A stretch of DNA of 64,000 nt from Modestobacter sp. VKM Ac-2984 (lineage in GTDB: Bacteria > Actinomycetota > Actinomycetes > Mycobacteriales > Geodermatophilaceae), in contig NZ_JAPVBJ010000003.1 of NCBI RefSeq assembly GCF_026967985.1, positions 309,101 through 373,100 of the forward strand, given 5' to 3'. The notes beneath the pieces were generated by a model. The model made no database searches. It was given only the letters and a program-made list of their open reading frames with translations, and was not told where the DNA came from. This document shows, piece after piece, positions 1-8,210 of this stretch. The position numbers and the translations under genes are program-made. Numbering within the stretch: the first letter of the stretch is position 1; the number at the start of each line of letters is the position of its first letter.

Positions 1-13
1 GTCGGGATCGACG

Positions 14-1321
14 GTGACCGCGGCGCCGGCTGTGCGGGAGTCCGTCGGCGGCGTCCCGGGGCTCCCGCACGCGTGCGACCCGGTCCCGGCGGGCGACGTC
101 TCCGGGACGCCGTCGAGCATCGCGGAGTCGCTGCGGTCGACGCCCCGACTGGTCGGCATCGACGCTGCCCGTGGCCTCGCCCTGATCGGGATGATCGCGG
201 TGCACCAGTTCGCAGCGACCGATGCGGACGGGACGGCGTCCCTGGCCTGGACCCTGGCGGCAGGCAAGTCGGCGGCGCTGTTCGCCCTGCTGGCCGGGGT
301 CGGCATCGCCTTCACCAGCGGTGGCCGCCGGCGACGGCCGACCGGACGGACGTGGACGGCCCAGGCGGCGTCGCTGCTGGTGCGCGCCCTGATCATCGGC
401 GCGGTGGGGCTGGCCCTCGGCCACCTGGTCCCGACGGACTCGGCCGGGGTGATCCTCCCGTACTACGCCGTCCTGTTCGTGCTGGCCGTCCCGCTGCTGT
501 CCCTGTCCAGCCGTGCCCTGGTGGTGCTGGCGACGGTGATCGTGCTCGCCGTGCCCGTCCTCAGCCATCTGCTCCGAGCCGGCACCGCACCGGTGGTCGT
601 CCCCAACATGACCGTCACCGACCTGGTCGACCACCCACTGCAGGTGCTGATCGAGCTCACTGTCACCGGTCAGTACCCGGCGCTGGCGTGGCTGGCCTAC
701 CTGTGCGTCGGGCTCGCCGTCGGTCGCGTTGCGCTCTCCAGCCGGGCAGTCGTGGGGGCGGTGATCCTGGCCGGTGGCGCACTGGTCGCCGCCGCGATGG
801 CCGTGTCCTGGCTGCTGCTCGACGTGTTCGGCGGTCGCGCGCGGCTCGATCAGGTGGCCCTGCAGTCGATGACGCCGCAGGAGTACGCCGACGTCACGAC
901 GTCCGGGTGGAACGGGACGACGCCGACGGACACCGGCTGGTGGCTGGCCACGATGGCGCCGCACTCCGGCACGTCGCTGGACCTCACGTACACGATCGGC
1001 GTCGCGCTGGTGGTGCTCGGGGCGTGCATCCTGCTCGGGCGCATGACGACCACGCTGCTGCGGCCGCTGGCCGCAGCGGGGAGCATGACGCTGACCCTCT
1101 ACTGCATGCACCTGGTGATGCTCAGCGCGCCCGCCGTCCCCGGTGGGCCGACCGGCTTCCTGGTGCAGCTCGCGGTCGTGGTGGGGTTCGCCCTCCTCTG
1201 GAGCCGCGCCCACGTCCGAGGCCCGTTCGAGGAGATCGTCGCCGAGGCCGCCGGCGCCGTCCGCAGGAAGGTCCTGGACGCGCCGGCGGCGAGACACCGT
1301 GGCGCCCACCGCAAGGGCTGA
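14..1321 (+). CDS. Membrane acyltransferase, DUF418/HGSNAT-like
   Basis: This is a polytopic membrane protein of about 435 residues with roughly ten hydrophobic segments. The motif RLVGIDAARGLALIGMIAVH near residues 45-65 is the typical first helix of the heparan-alpha-glucosaminide N-acetyltransferase catalytic/DUF1624-DUF418 superfamily. The segment SMTLTLYCMHLVML near residue 360 is the typical late helix. The family is thought to acylate cell-surface or exported substrates at the cytoplasmic membrane; the substrate here is unknown. The GTG at 14 is only a first in-frame candidate: the frame is open to the left edge, so the N-terminus may lie outside the window. It stands alone and is convergent with the next genes. 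Confidence 0.72.
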   Translation: MTAAPAVRESVGGVPGLPHACDPVPAGDVSGTPSSIAESLRSTPRLVGIDAARGLALIGMIAVHQFAATDADGTASLAWTLAAGKSAALFALLAGVGIAFTSGGRRRRPTGRTWTAQAASLLVRALIIGAVGLALGHLVPTDSAGVILPYYAVLFVLAVPLLSLSSRALVVLATVIVLAVPVLSHLLRAGTAPVVVPNMTVTDLVDHPLQVLIELTVTGQYPALAWLAYLCVGLAVGRVALSSRAVVGAVILAGGALVAAAMAVSWLLLDVFGGRARLDQVALQSMTPQEYADVTTSGWNGTTPTDTGWWLATMAPHSGTSLDLTYTIGVALVVLGACILLGRMTTTLLRPLAAAGSMTLTLYCMHLVMLSAPAVPGGPTGFLVQLAVVVGFALLWSRAHVRGPFEEIVAEAAGAVRRKVLDAPAARHRGAHRKG

Positions 1322-1362
1322 GCCCGGGGTGACGGGTCTCGTGTCACGGACCTCCCGGTGCC

Positions 1363-1536
1363 TCAGGCGCTCTCGTCCGCCTCGGCGGACACGACGGCGT
1401 CCTCTCGACTGCGGAACGGCCCTGCGGTGCGGCCGTCCGCGCGGCGGGTCCACCGGTAGCCGTCCGGGGTCTGCTCGATGAGGTAGCCGTCCGGGTCGGC
1501 GGGGCCGTGGCCCGGGCGCTCGTACGGGTCGGTCAT
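1363..1536 (-). CDS. Small hypothetical protein (57 aa)
   Basis: This short acidic protein contains the pattern DGYLIEQTPDGYRWTRRADG followed by AGPFRSREDAV, which looks like a compact beta-strand fold. Its ATG (1534-1536) overlaps the stop of the upstream phosphodiesterase gene by four bases (ATGA), so the two genes are translationally coupled and probably form one operon. I do not recognise a family. The in-frame overlap and conserved-looking sequence argue that it is real rather than a shadow of another frame. Confidence 0.6.
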   Translation of the reverse strand: MTDPYERPGHGPADPDGYLIEQTPDGYRWTRRADGRTAGPFRSREDAVVSAEADESA

Positions 1537-2813
1537 GACAACACCACGTCCCGGAAACGGACCCCGGCGAATGCGCTGCCGAGGTGGACGACGGGCACGG
1601 GTCGGCAGGTGGCGTCCGCCACCGTCAGCGTCTGGCCGGCGGTGTCCGTGCGGGTGAAGGTCAGTTCCGAAGCGGTGACGGTGATCCGCAGCTGGACGTA
1701 CGTGCCCGGCAGCGGCGCCGTTCCCCCCGTCGAGGACGCCAGCGTGGTGGCGACGCCGTCGACCACCCGCTGGACGTCCAGGCTGCCGTCTCCCCGCACG
1801 GTGAAGAGGTAGCCGTTGACGCCGGGCGATGACCGGGACGACGGTCGATACGGGTGGTCGTCGGTGCTCAGGAGCACGGACCCACCGCTCCTGCGGCACG
1901 TCCCGTCCACCCGCACGTCGAGGTGCAGCGTGAACACCGCCGGGTCCAGCGGTGCGAGGAAGCCCATGAGCGTGGAGTGGACGGTGTCGGAGACGTCGAG
2001 GCCCCACGACGAGTCGTCCGGGTGGAAGCGGCCGCGGCTGGTGTCCGGGAGCATCCCGGGCAGCCAGGTCTGCCGGGCGAACAGGTCCGAGGCGCGGCGG
2101 CCCGCGTCCCCGGCGATGTAGCGGGGGTCGTCGGAGAAGATCGCGTCCACGCCGGCGGCGATGACGTCGTCCCGCTGGTGTCGGCGGTTCACCGTGTAGC
2201 AGGCCACCTTGACCCCTGCCGCATGCGCCGCCGTGCAGATCGCCGAGGTCAGGCGGCCCGCCGGCGGGCCGATCCAGCCGATGCCCTCGGCGGCGGCCCG
2301 GGCGACGTCGGTGCTGCCCAGCCAGATGACGCCCCACCCTCGGGAGCGGGCCAGCCGGCAGTCGGTGAGGGCGAAGGACTGGAGCAGCACGGACGCCGGG
2401 CTGATCCCGTGCCGCTCGAGCGCGTCGATCATGGGCCCCATCGCGTCGCCGCTCTTGGCCTCGGCGCAGAGGAGGACGCGATTGCCGAACTCGGTGAGCA
2501 CGTCCTCGAACAGCGGGGGGCGCAACCCGTCGGGCCAGCCTCCGCCGAGGATGACCGAGGCGTCGATCTCGAGCTGCTCCCAGGTCACCGACGTGTGGTC
2601 GGCGACGTTCCCGCTGGAGGTGGTCATGCGGTCCACGGTGCCGTCGTGCATGACGCCGAGACCGCCGTCGGCGAGCGTCACCACGTCCTGCTCGAGGACC
2701 TCCAGCCCCTGGTCCACAGCGAACCGGTAGCCCTCCATCGTGTGCTCGGGCACCTGCAGGGACCCGCCGCGGTGGGCGATGACGAACGGCCGGCTCAGGT
2801 CGGCGAAGTCCAC
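1533..2813 (-). CDS. Glycerophosphodiester phosphodiesterase with C-terminal beta-rich domain
   Basis: The N-terminal ~250 residues form a GDPD TIM barrel. Visible are the catalytic start FVIAHRGGSLQVPEHTMEGY (HRG, E), the metal-binding EQDVVTLADGGLGVMHDGTV (E-x-D and H-D) and LLCAEAKSG. Such enzymes hydrolyse glycerophosphodiesters to glycerol-3-phosphate and an alcohol. The last ~150 residues (from about DPAVFTLHLDVRVDG to VRFRDVVLS) look like a concanavalin/LamG-type beta sandwich, which most bacterial GDPDs lack. The GTG at 2813 was chosen because AAGG lies seven bases upstream and the conserved region begins nine residues later; the longer reading frame runs antisense into the acyl-CoA dehydrogenase gene. 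No signal peptide is seen from this start. Confidence 0.85.
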   Translation of the reverse strand: MDFADLSRPFVIAHRGGSLQVPEHTMEGYRFAVDQGLEVLEQDVVTLADGGLGVMHDGTVDRMTTSSGNVADHTSVTWEQLEIDASVILGGGWPDGLRPPLFEDVLTEFGNRVLLCAEAKSGDAMGPMIDALERHGISPASVLLQSFALTDCRLARSRGWGVIWLGSTDVARAAAEGIGWIGPPAGRLTSAICTAAHAAGVKVACYTVNRRHQRDDVIAAGVDAIFSDDPRYIAGDAGRRASDLFARQTWLPGMLPDTSRGRFHPDDSSWGLDVSDTVHSTLMGFLAPLDPAVFTLHLDVRVDGTCRRSGGSVLLSTDDHPYRPSSRSSPGVNGYLFTVRGDGSLDVQRVVDGVATTLASSTGGTAPLPGTYVQLRITVTASELTFTRTDTAGQTLTVADATCRPVPVVHLGSAFAGVRFRDVVLS

Positions 2814-2937
2814 GCGCGACCTTAAGCCCGCCGCTCGGGCCCGCGCGCCGGCGGGCACGACCACCGCCGCCCTGCTGCTCTCACCGACGGCGCCGAGAAC
2901 CGTTGTCCAACGAGGGGCGCAGGGGTGATGCTGGTGC

Positions 2938-4872
2938 ATGGCGTCGCAACCGTCGTACGAGCGGTCGAAGCAGGTCGCCGAGTCCAGTCGCGAGACCGAG
3001 TGGACCCAGCCGTCGTTCGGCAAGCAGCTGTTCCTCGGCGACTTCCGGCTCGACCTCGTCCACCCGCAGCCGGAGCTCGACGTGGCCGCGGTGGAGAAGG
3101 GCGAGGCGTTCCTCGAGCGCCTCCGCACGTTCCTCACCGAGCACGTCGACCGGCAGCGGATCGAGCGCGAGGCGAAGATCCCCGACGACGTCCTGCGGGG
3201 CCTCGGGGAGCTGGGCGCGCTCGGCATGAAGATCCCCGAGGAGTACGGGGGCCTGGGGCTGAGCCAGGTCTACTACAACCGGGCGCTGGCCATGGCCGGC
3301 ACGTGGCACTCGTCGATCTCGACGCTGCTCTCCGCGCACCAGTCGATCGGCCTGCCCGAGCCGCTGCGGCTGTTCGGCTCCGAGGAGCAGAAGCGCCACT
3401 GGTTGCCCAAGCTGGCCAGGGACCACATCTCGGCGTTCCTGCTCACCGAGCCGGACGTCGGCTCGGACCCGGCGCGGATGAGCACGACCGCGATCCCGAC
3501 CGACGACGGCACCGGCTACCGGATCAACGGCACGAAGCTGTGGGCGACCAACGGCGTCATCGCCGACGTGGTCGTGGTCATGGCCGTCGTCCCGGGGTCG
3601 GACGGCCATCGGGGCGGCATCACCGCGTTCCTCTGCCCGTGCGACCGCGCGGGCATCACGGTCGAGCACCGCAACGAGTTCATGGGCCTCAGGGGCATCG
3701 AGAACTCGGTGACCCGCTTCGACGACGTCTTCGTCCCCACCGACGACGTCATCGGCGGCGAGGGCAAGGGCCTGCGGATCGCGCTCACCACGCTCAACAC
3801 CGGCCGCCTGTCGCTGCCGGCGTTCTGTTCCTCGGCGGTCACGTACTCGCTGAAGATCGCCCGCGAGTGGTCGGCCGAACGGAGGCAGTGGGGGCGGCCG
3901 ATCGGTGAGCACGACCCGGTCGCGCAGAAGCTCGCCTGGCTGGCGGGGACGGCGTTCGGCCTCGAGGCGGTGCTCGACGTGTCCAGTCGCCTGGCCGACG
4001 ACAAGCGCAACGACATCCGCATCGAGGCCGCCCTGGCCAAGCTCTACTCCTCCGAGCTCGGCTGGACCGCCGTCGACGAGATGGTCCAGATCCGCGGCGG
4101 TCGCGCCTACGAGACCGCCGAGTCGCTCGCTCGGCGCGGCGAGAAGCCGGTGCCGGCCGAGCAGCTGCTGCGGGACATGCGGATCAACCGGATCTTCGAG
4201 GGGTCCACGGAGATCATGCACCTGCTGATCGCCCGCGAGGCCGTGGACGAGCACCTGAGGGTCGCGGGGGACCTGGTGCTCGGGGACGCCCGCCCAGTCG
4301 ACAAGGCCAAGGCCGCCGCGAAGGCGGGGACCTTCTACGCCCGGTGGCTCCCCACGCTGGCCACCGGCGCCGGGCAGCGCCCCGGCTCCTACGCCGAGTT
4401 CGGGGAGCTGGCCAGGCACCTGCGCTACGTCGAACGCCACTCCCGCAAGCTCGCCCGCTCGACCTTCTACGCGATGGGCCGACACCAGGCCCGCCTCGAG
4501 CAGAAGGGCCACCTGCTCGGCCGGATCGTCGACATCGGCGCCGAGCTGTACGCGATCTCGTGCGCCTGCGTGTACGCGGACACGATCGGGAGCGAGCAGC
4601 CCGCCCGCGGCAAGGAGGCCGCCGAACTGGCCGACCTGTTCTGCCGTCAGGCCCGTCGTCGCGCCGATCGGCTGTTCGCGGAACTGTGGGACAACGACGA
4701 CCGAGACCAGTACCGGGCCGCCCAGCAGGTGCTCTCCGGCCGCTACGCGTGGTTCGAGGAGGACGTGCTCGACCCGGCCGGTGACGGCCCGATGATGCCG
4801 ACGCACGAACCACCGGCAGCCGAGCAGTTCGACGAGCCTGCGCCCACGGCGCCGGCCGCGCCCGCCTCGTAG
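2938..4872 (+). CDS. Acyl-CoA dehydrogenase, long form
   Basis: This 644-residue protein is a flavoprotein oxidising acyl-CoA thioesters to trans-2-enoyl-CoA in beta-oxidation-type catabolism. Evidence includes the FAD/substrate segment FLLTEPDVGSDPARM, the middle-domain text GLRGIENSVTRFDDVFVP, the helix KLAWLAGTAFGLEAVLDVSS, and RIFEGSTEIMHLLIAREAV near residue 420, which carries the position of the catalytic Glu. The ~200-residue C-terminal extension after the ACAD core resembles the VLCAD/long FadE architecture. The last ~25 residues are Pro/Ala-rich and probably disordered. It is divergent from the GDPD gene with a 124-base shared upstream region and has no obvious operon partner. Confidence 0.92.
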   Translation: MASQPSYERSKQVAESSRETEWTQPSFGKQLFLGDFRLDLVHPQPELDVAAVEKGEAFLERLRTFLTEHVDRQRIEREAKIPDDVLRGLGELGALGMKIPEEYGGLGLSQVYYNRALAMAGTWHSSISTLLSAHQSIGLPEPLRLFGSEEQKRHWLPKLARDHISAFLLTEPDVGSDPARMSTTAIPTDDGTGYRINGTKLWATNGVIADVVVVMAVVPGSDGHRGGITAFLCPCDRAGITVEHRNEFMGLRGIENSVTRFDDVFVPTDDVIGGEGKGLRIALTTLNTGRLSLPAFCSSAVTYSLKIAREWSAERRQWGRPIGEHDPVAQKLAWLAGTAFGLEAVLDVSSRLADDKRNDIRIEAALAKLYSSELGWTAVDEMVQIRGGRAYETAESLARRGEKPVPAEQLLRDMRINRIFEGSTEIMHLLIAREAVDEHLRVAGDLVLGDARPVDKAKAAAKAGTFYARWLPTLATGAGQRPGSYAEFGELARHLRYVERHSRKLARSTFYAMGRHQARLEQKGHLLGRIVDIGAELYAISCACVYADTIGSEQPARGKEAAELADLFCRQARRRADRLFAELWDNDDRDQYRAAQQVLSGRYAWFEEDVLDPAGDGPMMPTHEPPAAEQFDEPAPTAPAAPAS

Positions 4873-4920
4873 CGAGCTGCGGGAGCGGAGACCGATGAGC
4901 TGGGCGGGCCCGCACCGTCT

Positions 4921-5300
4921 GGACTCTCGTCACGCAGCGCACGAGGGGAGGGTCCCGGTGTCGCGGCGCGCGCCATCGCTGACCGGCTCACCACCGGCCA
5001 CGTCCTCGCGATCGACAGATCCGCCATGGCGATCAGGCAGCTGGAGGCCCGCTGGGCCGAGCACATCACCTCCGGTCGGCTGAGCGCACGCCACGTCGCG
5101 ATCAAGACTTCACCTCGGACGACGGCGGAGAGCCGTTCGACCTCGTCGTCGCCTTCCGGGTCGGTGCGCTCGACGGCCGTCACCCCCGAGCCGGAGAAGC
5201 GGCCCTGGCACGCATCGCAGCGGCGACCCGTCCGCACGCCCGGCTCTTCATCGACAGAGGGGACCCCCTCCGCGAAGTCGCCGTCCACAGGTCTGCCTGA
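4921..5300 (+). pseudogene. Decayed SAM-dependent methyltransferase
   Basis: Read from 4921 the frame gives GEGPGVAARAIADRL, then GHVLAIDRSAMAIRQLEARW: a SAM-binding motif I and the acidic loop after strand 2. Near 5104 the frame shifts by one base. The other frame continues directly with DFTSDDGGEPFDLVVAFRVG, then GALDGRHPRAGEAALARI and HARLFIDRGDPLRE, ending at TGA 5298-5300, which are the remaining strands of the same Rossmann methyltransferase. The N-terminus lacks a clear start, so the gene is both truncated and frameshifted. It fills the otherwise empty gap after the acyl-CoA dehydrogenase. About 160 bases between its stop and the MerR gene show nothing recognisable. Confidence 0.7.
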
Positions 5301-5462
5301 CCGAGAGCAGGGGTCGCAGCGCTGTCCCGCCGATTCTTCGACGAGCGTCCGCGCGTACCAGGTGTCTCCCGGTCCAGCTGCGCCCCGATCGCCCTGCTGC
5401 CGGCTGGGCGTGGAACAGCACGAGACGGCCTGTCGAGCGTCGTCGTGCGTCGCAGGACCTGG

Positions 5463-6359
5463 TCAGTCGTCAGGCTGGGCGTCGAAGACGGTGGTCGGTC
5501 GCGCAGCCGGTGTGCTGAGTGAGGAACCGGCGACGACCTGACGTGCCGACTTCCCGATCATGGTCAGTCCTCCGCGAGCGCAGTGGTGCGCGAAGGCGAG
5601 CAGCTGCTGGTGGTCGTGAGCGGCCTCCTGGACCAGGGTGCGCTCGCCGAGGCCGTCGCCTGGGAAGGTGATCTCCAGCCGACGGGGGAGGGTGCCGGTG
5701 ACGACGGCGACCTCGACCCCGGTGTGCTGCCGGACGTGCGCGGCGATGTGCCGCCGTCCGGCAGCCGACAGGTCGGTGGAGCAGGGGCGGGCGATCACCA
5801 TGGCTGCCTGCTGGGCAGCTGCCGGGCCGGTCGTCTCGGGGACAGCGGTCCACCGGTGCGTCGCCGGGTCCATCCCGAGGCCGGTCAGGGCTTCCTCGAA
5901 CGCGGCGTCGACCGCGGGCAGGACGAGGGCTTGTGCACCGAACACCTCGATGCGCTCCTGGGCCTCGCCAGGGACCGGGAACCCGTACGAGACACCTGCC
6001 CAGGGCAGGGGTCCGGCCGGGGTGCTGCGCACAGCCAGGCCAGTGGGATCGGAGCGGCTGATCTCCTCGGCGACGTCGAGGAAGAAGTCCTCCATCGCCC
6101 GGCGCGAGGCCAGTTCCTGCCGTCGCTCGGCGAAGGGGTAGTCGGCCCATCGCGTCAGTTCGGTCACCGGCACGCCCGCGCGGCGGAGGAGGTCCACCGT
6201 GATGCCCTGGCGCAACTGCGCGGGGGAGTAGCTGCGGTAGTTGGTGTGCGGGTCGACGGCGTCGGGGGAGAGGACCCCTCGCTCCCCGTACAGCCGGAGC
6301 GCCTTGGCCGACAAGCCGGTCAGCGCGGTGAACTCACCGGCGCTCAGATGGGTGTGCAC
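5463..6359 (-). CDS. MerR-family transcriptional regulator
   Basis: Residues 1-75 form a MerR winged helix: HLSAGEFTALTGLSAKALRLY, then the wing NYRSYSPAQLRQGITVDLLR. The ~220-residue C-terminal part is an effector-binding region that I cannot assign; it has no Cys cluster typical of metal sensors, so a small-molecule sensor is more likely. GTG 6359 was chosen because AAGGAG precedes it by four bases and the conserved helix begins at residue 5. The gene is divergent from the tyrosinase, and a symmetric element lies between the two starts, consistent with autoregulation and possibly control of tyrosinase. Confidence 0.85.
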   Translation of the reverse strand: MHTHLSAGEFTALTGLSAKALRLYGERGVLSPDAVDPHTNYRSYSPAQLRQGITVDLLRRAGVPVTELTRWADYPFAERRQELASRRAMEDFFLDVAEEISRSDPTGLAVRSTPAGPLPWAGVSYGFPVPGEAQERIEVFGAQALVLPAVDAAFEEALTGLGMDPATHRWTAVPETTGPAAAQQAAMVIARPCSTDLSAAGRRHIAAHVRQHTGVEVAVVTGTLPRRLEITFPGDGLGERTLVQEAAHDHQQLLAFAHHCARGGLTMIGKSARQVVAGSSLSTPAARPTTVFDAQPDD

Positions 6360-6395
6360 GGTTCTCCTTGCCTGGGTCGGGGCTGTCCTCGGCAC

Positions 6396-6426
6396 AGCGT
6401 GGGCCCGGCCCCTGGGGCCAGGTCAA
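6396..6426 (-). promoter_or_regulatory. MerR-type promoter/operator candidate
   Basis: On the minus strand TTGACC (6421-6426) is followed after 19 bases by CACGCT. The 19-base spacer contains the perfect 13-base palindrome GGCCCCAGGGGCC (6407-6419). An over-long spacer with dyad symmetry between the hexamers is the hallmark of MerR-regulated promoters. It lies just upstream of the merR start, so it probably serves that gene; the -10 is weak. Confidence 0.45.
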
Positions 6427-6521
6427 CGACTGTGCCGTGGGGACCCGACGTGTGATGGACACCCCGGTCGCCAGCCGCGAGGATGACCACAGGGCGGGAG
6501 CGATGCGGCGGAGGGGTGCCC

Positions 6522-7322
6522 GTGGGGCTGCGGAAGAACGCGGAGAACCTGACGCCGTCCGAGCTGGTCGACCTGCGCGAGGCGTTCGAGGCGCTCTACC
6601 GGATCGACGACGACCGCGGCTACGGCTTCCTCGCCGGGATCCACGGCCTGCCGCTCCCGGTCTACTGCCAACACGGGACCGCGCTCTTCCTGCCGTGGCA
6701 CCGGGCGTACCTGTACCACGTCGAACGGGCGCTCACCGCCGCCCTGCGCCGAGCGCGTGGGGACGAGACGGTCGAGGTGGCTCTCCCGTGGTGGGACTGG
6801 TCGTCGGCGGCCTCGCACGACCGGGGCCTGCCCGCCGCGTTCCAGCCCACCACGGACGGCTCGACGAACCCGCTGAGCGCCGGCCCGGTCGTGCTCGGCC
6901 CCGAGGATCTGCAACTGGTGCGGGAGAACCTCCCCGGCGCCATCAGCGAGGGCCCTGACCCCATCACGTTGCGCGACCCGGAGGAGCCCGACGAGCTGCC
7001 GCGGGACGCGACCGTGCAGCGCGCACTGCGCGCCACGACCTTCACCGACTTCAGCCGGGTCCTGGAGAGCATCCACAACGGCGTCCACGGCTGGGTCGGG
7101 GGAGCCATGTCCGCAGCGCCGACCGCGGCCTTCGACCCGGTCTTCTGGGCGCACCACGCGATGATCGACCGGCTGTGGTACCTCTGGCAGCTCTCCCCGC
7201 GCAACGGCGATCCACCGGCCAGGCTGCTCGACCGCGCGCTGCCGCCGTTCCCCACGACCGTGCGCGAGACCCTGGACATCTCCACCCTGGGTTACGAGTA
7301 CGCCGCCCAGGTCATCGGCTGA
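6522..7322 (+). CDS. Tyrosinase-family dicopper oxidase
   Basis: This is a type-3 copper monooxygenase oxidising phenols or catechols. The CuA site is visible as the His of YCQHGTALFLPWHRAYLYHV, with the second conserved motif LPWHRAYL. The CuB site is HNGVHGWVGG followed by FDPVFWAHHAMIDRLWYLW. At 266 residues it matches short bacterial tyrosinases, and no signal peptide is seen, so export may depend on the partner protein. GTG 6522 was preferred because GGAGGGG lies five bases upstream; an ATG at 6483 in frame would add 13 residues but has no spaced ribosome site. It is followed after ten bases by a coupled small gene. Confidence 0.88.
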   Translation: MGLRKNAENLTPSELVDLREAFEALYRIDDDRGYGFLAGIHGLPLPVYCQHGTALFLPWHRAYLYHVERALTAALRRARGDETVEVALPWWDWSSAASHDRGLPAAFQPTTDGSTNPLSAGPVVLGPEDLQLVRENLPGAISEGPDPITLRDPEEPDELPRDATVQRALRATTFTDFSRVLESIHNGVHGWVGGAMSAAPTAAFDPVFWAHHAMIDRLWYLWQLSPRNGDPPARLLDRALPPFPTTVRETLDISTLGYEYAAQVIG

Positions 7323-7332
7323 GGAGGCTGCG

Positions 7333-7854
7333 ATGGCGACGCTCGAGCAGGCACGCGCCGGACGAGACGACCAGACCCGCGTCGTCGACCTCGTCTTCCC
7401 CGGGGACGTCTCCCCGGCGCCGTTCAGTCGCGCCGACCTCGTCGTCACCGGCGTCGACCACTCGAGCACGTCCTACGAGGTCCGGGTCTTCCTCAACGCC
7501 CCCGACGCCACCGCGACGACACCGCGCACGGCCGAGCAGCGCTACGCCGGCCGCTACACCGTCTTCGGCCACGGCGGGTGCTACGGCGGCGACGGGCACT
7601 GCGACGCTCCGGCCCCCGGCGAGGACCTCCGCCTCGCGCCCCCGCTGACGTCCTTCGACACCTACGTCACCATCACCGGTGCGTTGCAGCGCCTCCTCGC
7701 CGCCGGCGACGCGTTGCAGACCGTCACCCTGGTGCCGGTGTCGCTGACTCCGCGCCGCGCCGACCGCGGCCCTGCCCCGGAGCTCCTGCGCTTCGACGAC
7801 GTGACCCTGCAGACCTACCTCACGGCGACCGACGCCGACCAGATCCCCACCTGA
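7333..7854 (+). CDS. Tyrosinase partner protein (beta-rich, caddie/KFDV-like)
   Basis: This is a 173-residue protein with alternating beta strands: VRVFLNAPDATATTP, RYAGRYTVFGHGGCYGGDGH, FDTYVTITGALQRLL and TVTLVPVSL. Its ribosome-binding site GAGGAGG overlaps the tyrosinase stop, so the two are translated together. Fold pattern and position suggest the detached C-terminal sandwich (KFDV-like) found fused to plant and fungal polyphenol oxidases, or a caddie analogous to MelC1 that delivers copper. The Cys and His residues in the GGCYGGDGHCD stretch could bind copper; that is inference. No signal peptide is visible. Confidence 0.6.
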   Translation: MATLEQARAGRDDQTRVVDLVFPGDVSPAPFSRADLVVTGVDHSSTSYEVRVFLNAPDATATTPRTAEQRYAGRYTVFGHGGCYGGDGHCDAPAPGEDLRLAPPLTSFDTYVTITGALQRLLAAGDALQTVTLVPVSLTPRRADRGPAPELLRFDDVTLQTYLTATDADQIPT

Positions 7855-8210
7855 TCACCACGCGGCTCCCGTCCCGAGGCCGCCACGCATCCCCGTCGCG
7901 CCGCCGTCGTGCTGCACGCGTGGGCACGTCCCCGGACGTCAGACGGTCGTCCGCCGGCTACCTGGGCAAGCCCAACGAGGTCCGAGCGAGCCAGTTCTGG
8001 CTCAGAGTCCCCCCATCGCCGCTTGCGGCCGATGCGCACGCGTCGTGTCGGAGAGCGCTGCTGACGGCTGTTGACCGATCCGGAGATCGAGCAGCGAGAG
8101 CACCGAAGACCGTCGACCGCAGGGTCGTCGGTTCGACGCCGCACCTTGCGCGCCGATAGGTGACTCGGGCGGCTCGCCCGCACAACTGGGAATCGATGGG
8201 GAGATGTCTG
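7855..8210 (+). other. Intergenic region with no gene recognised
   Basis: This 356-base stretch after the tyrosinase pair has no convincing reading frame on either strand. A tRNA-T-loop-like GGTTCGACG occurs near 8130, but its flanks do not pair as a T-arm. The distal part presumably carries the promoter of the next gene; no clear -35/-10 pair is seen. Confidence 0.4.

Noticed and set aside
8120-8158. tRNA-like T-loop (GGTTCGACG) before the Pro-rich protein gene
   Set aside because: The flanking bases do not form a proper five-pair T-stem and no acceptor or anticodon arm can be found, so it is most likely chance.
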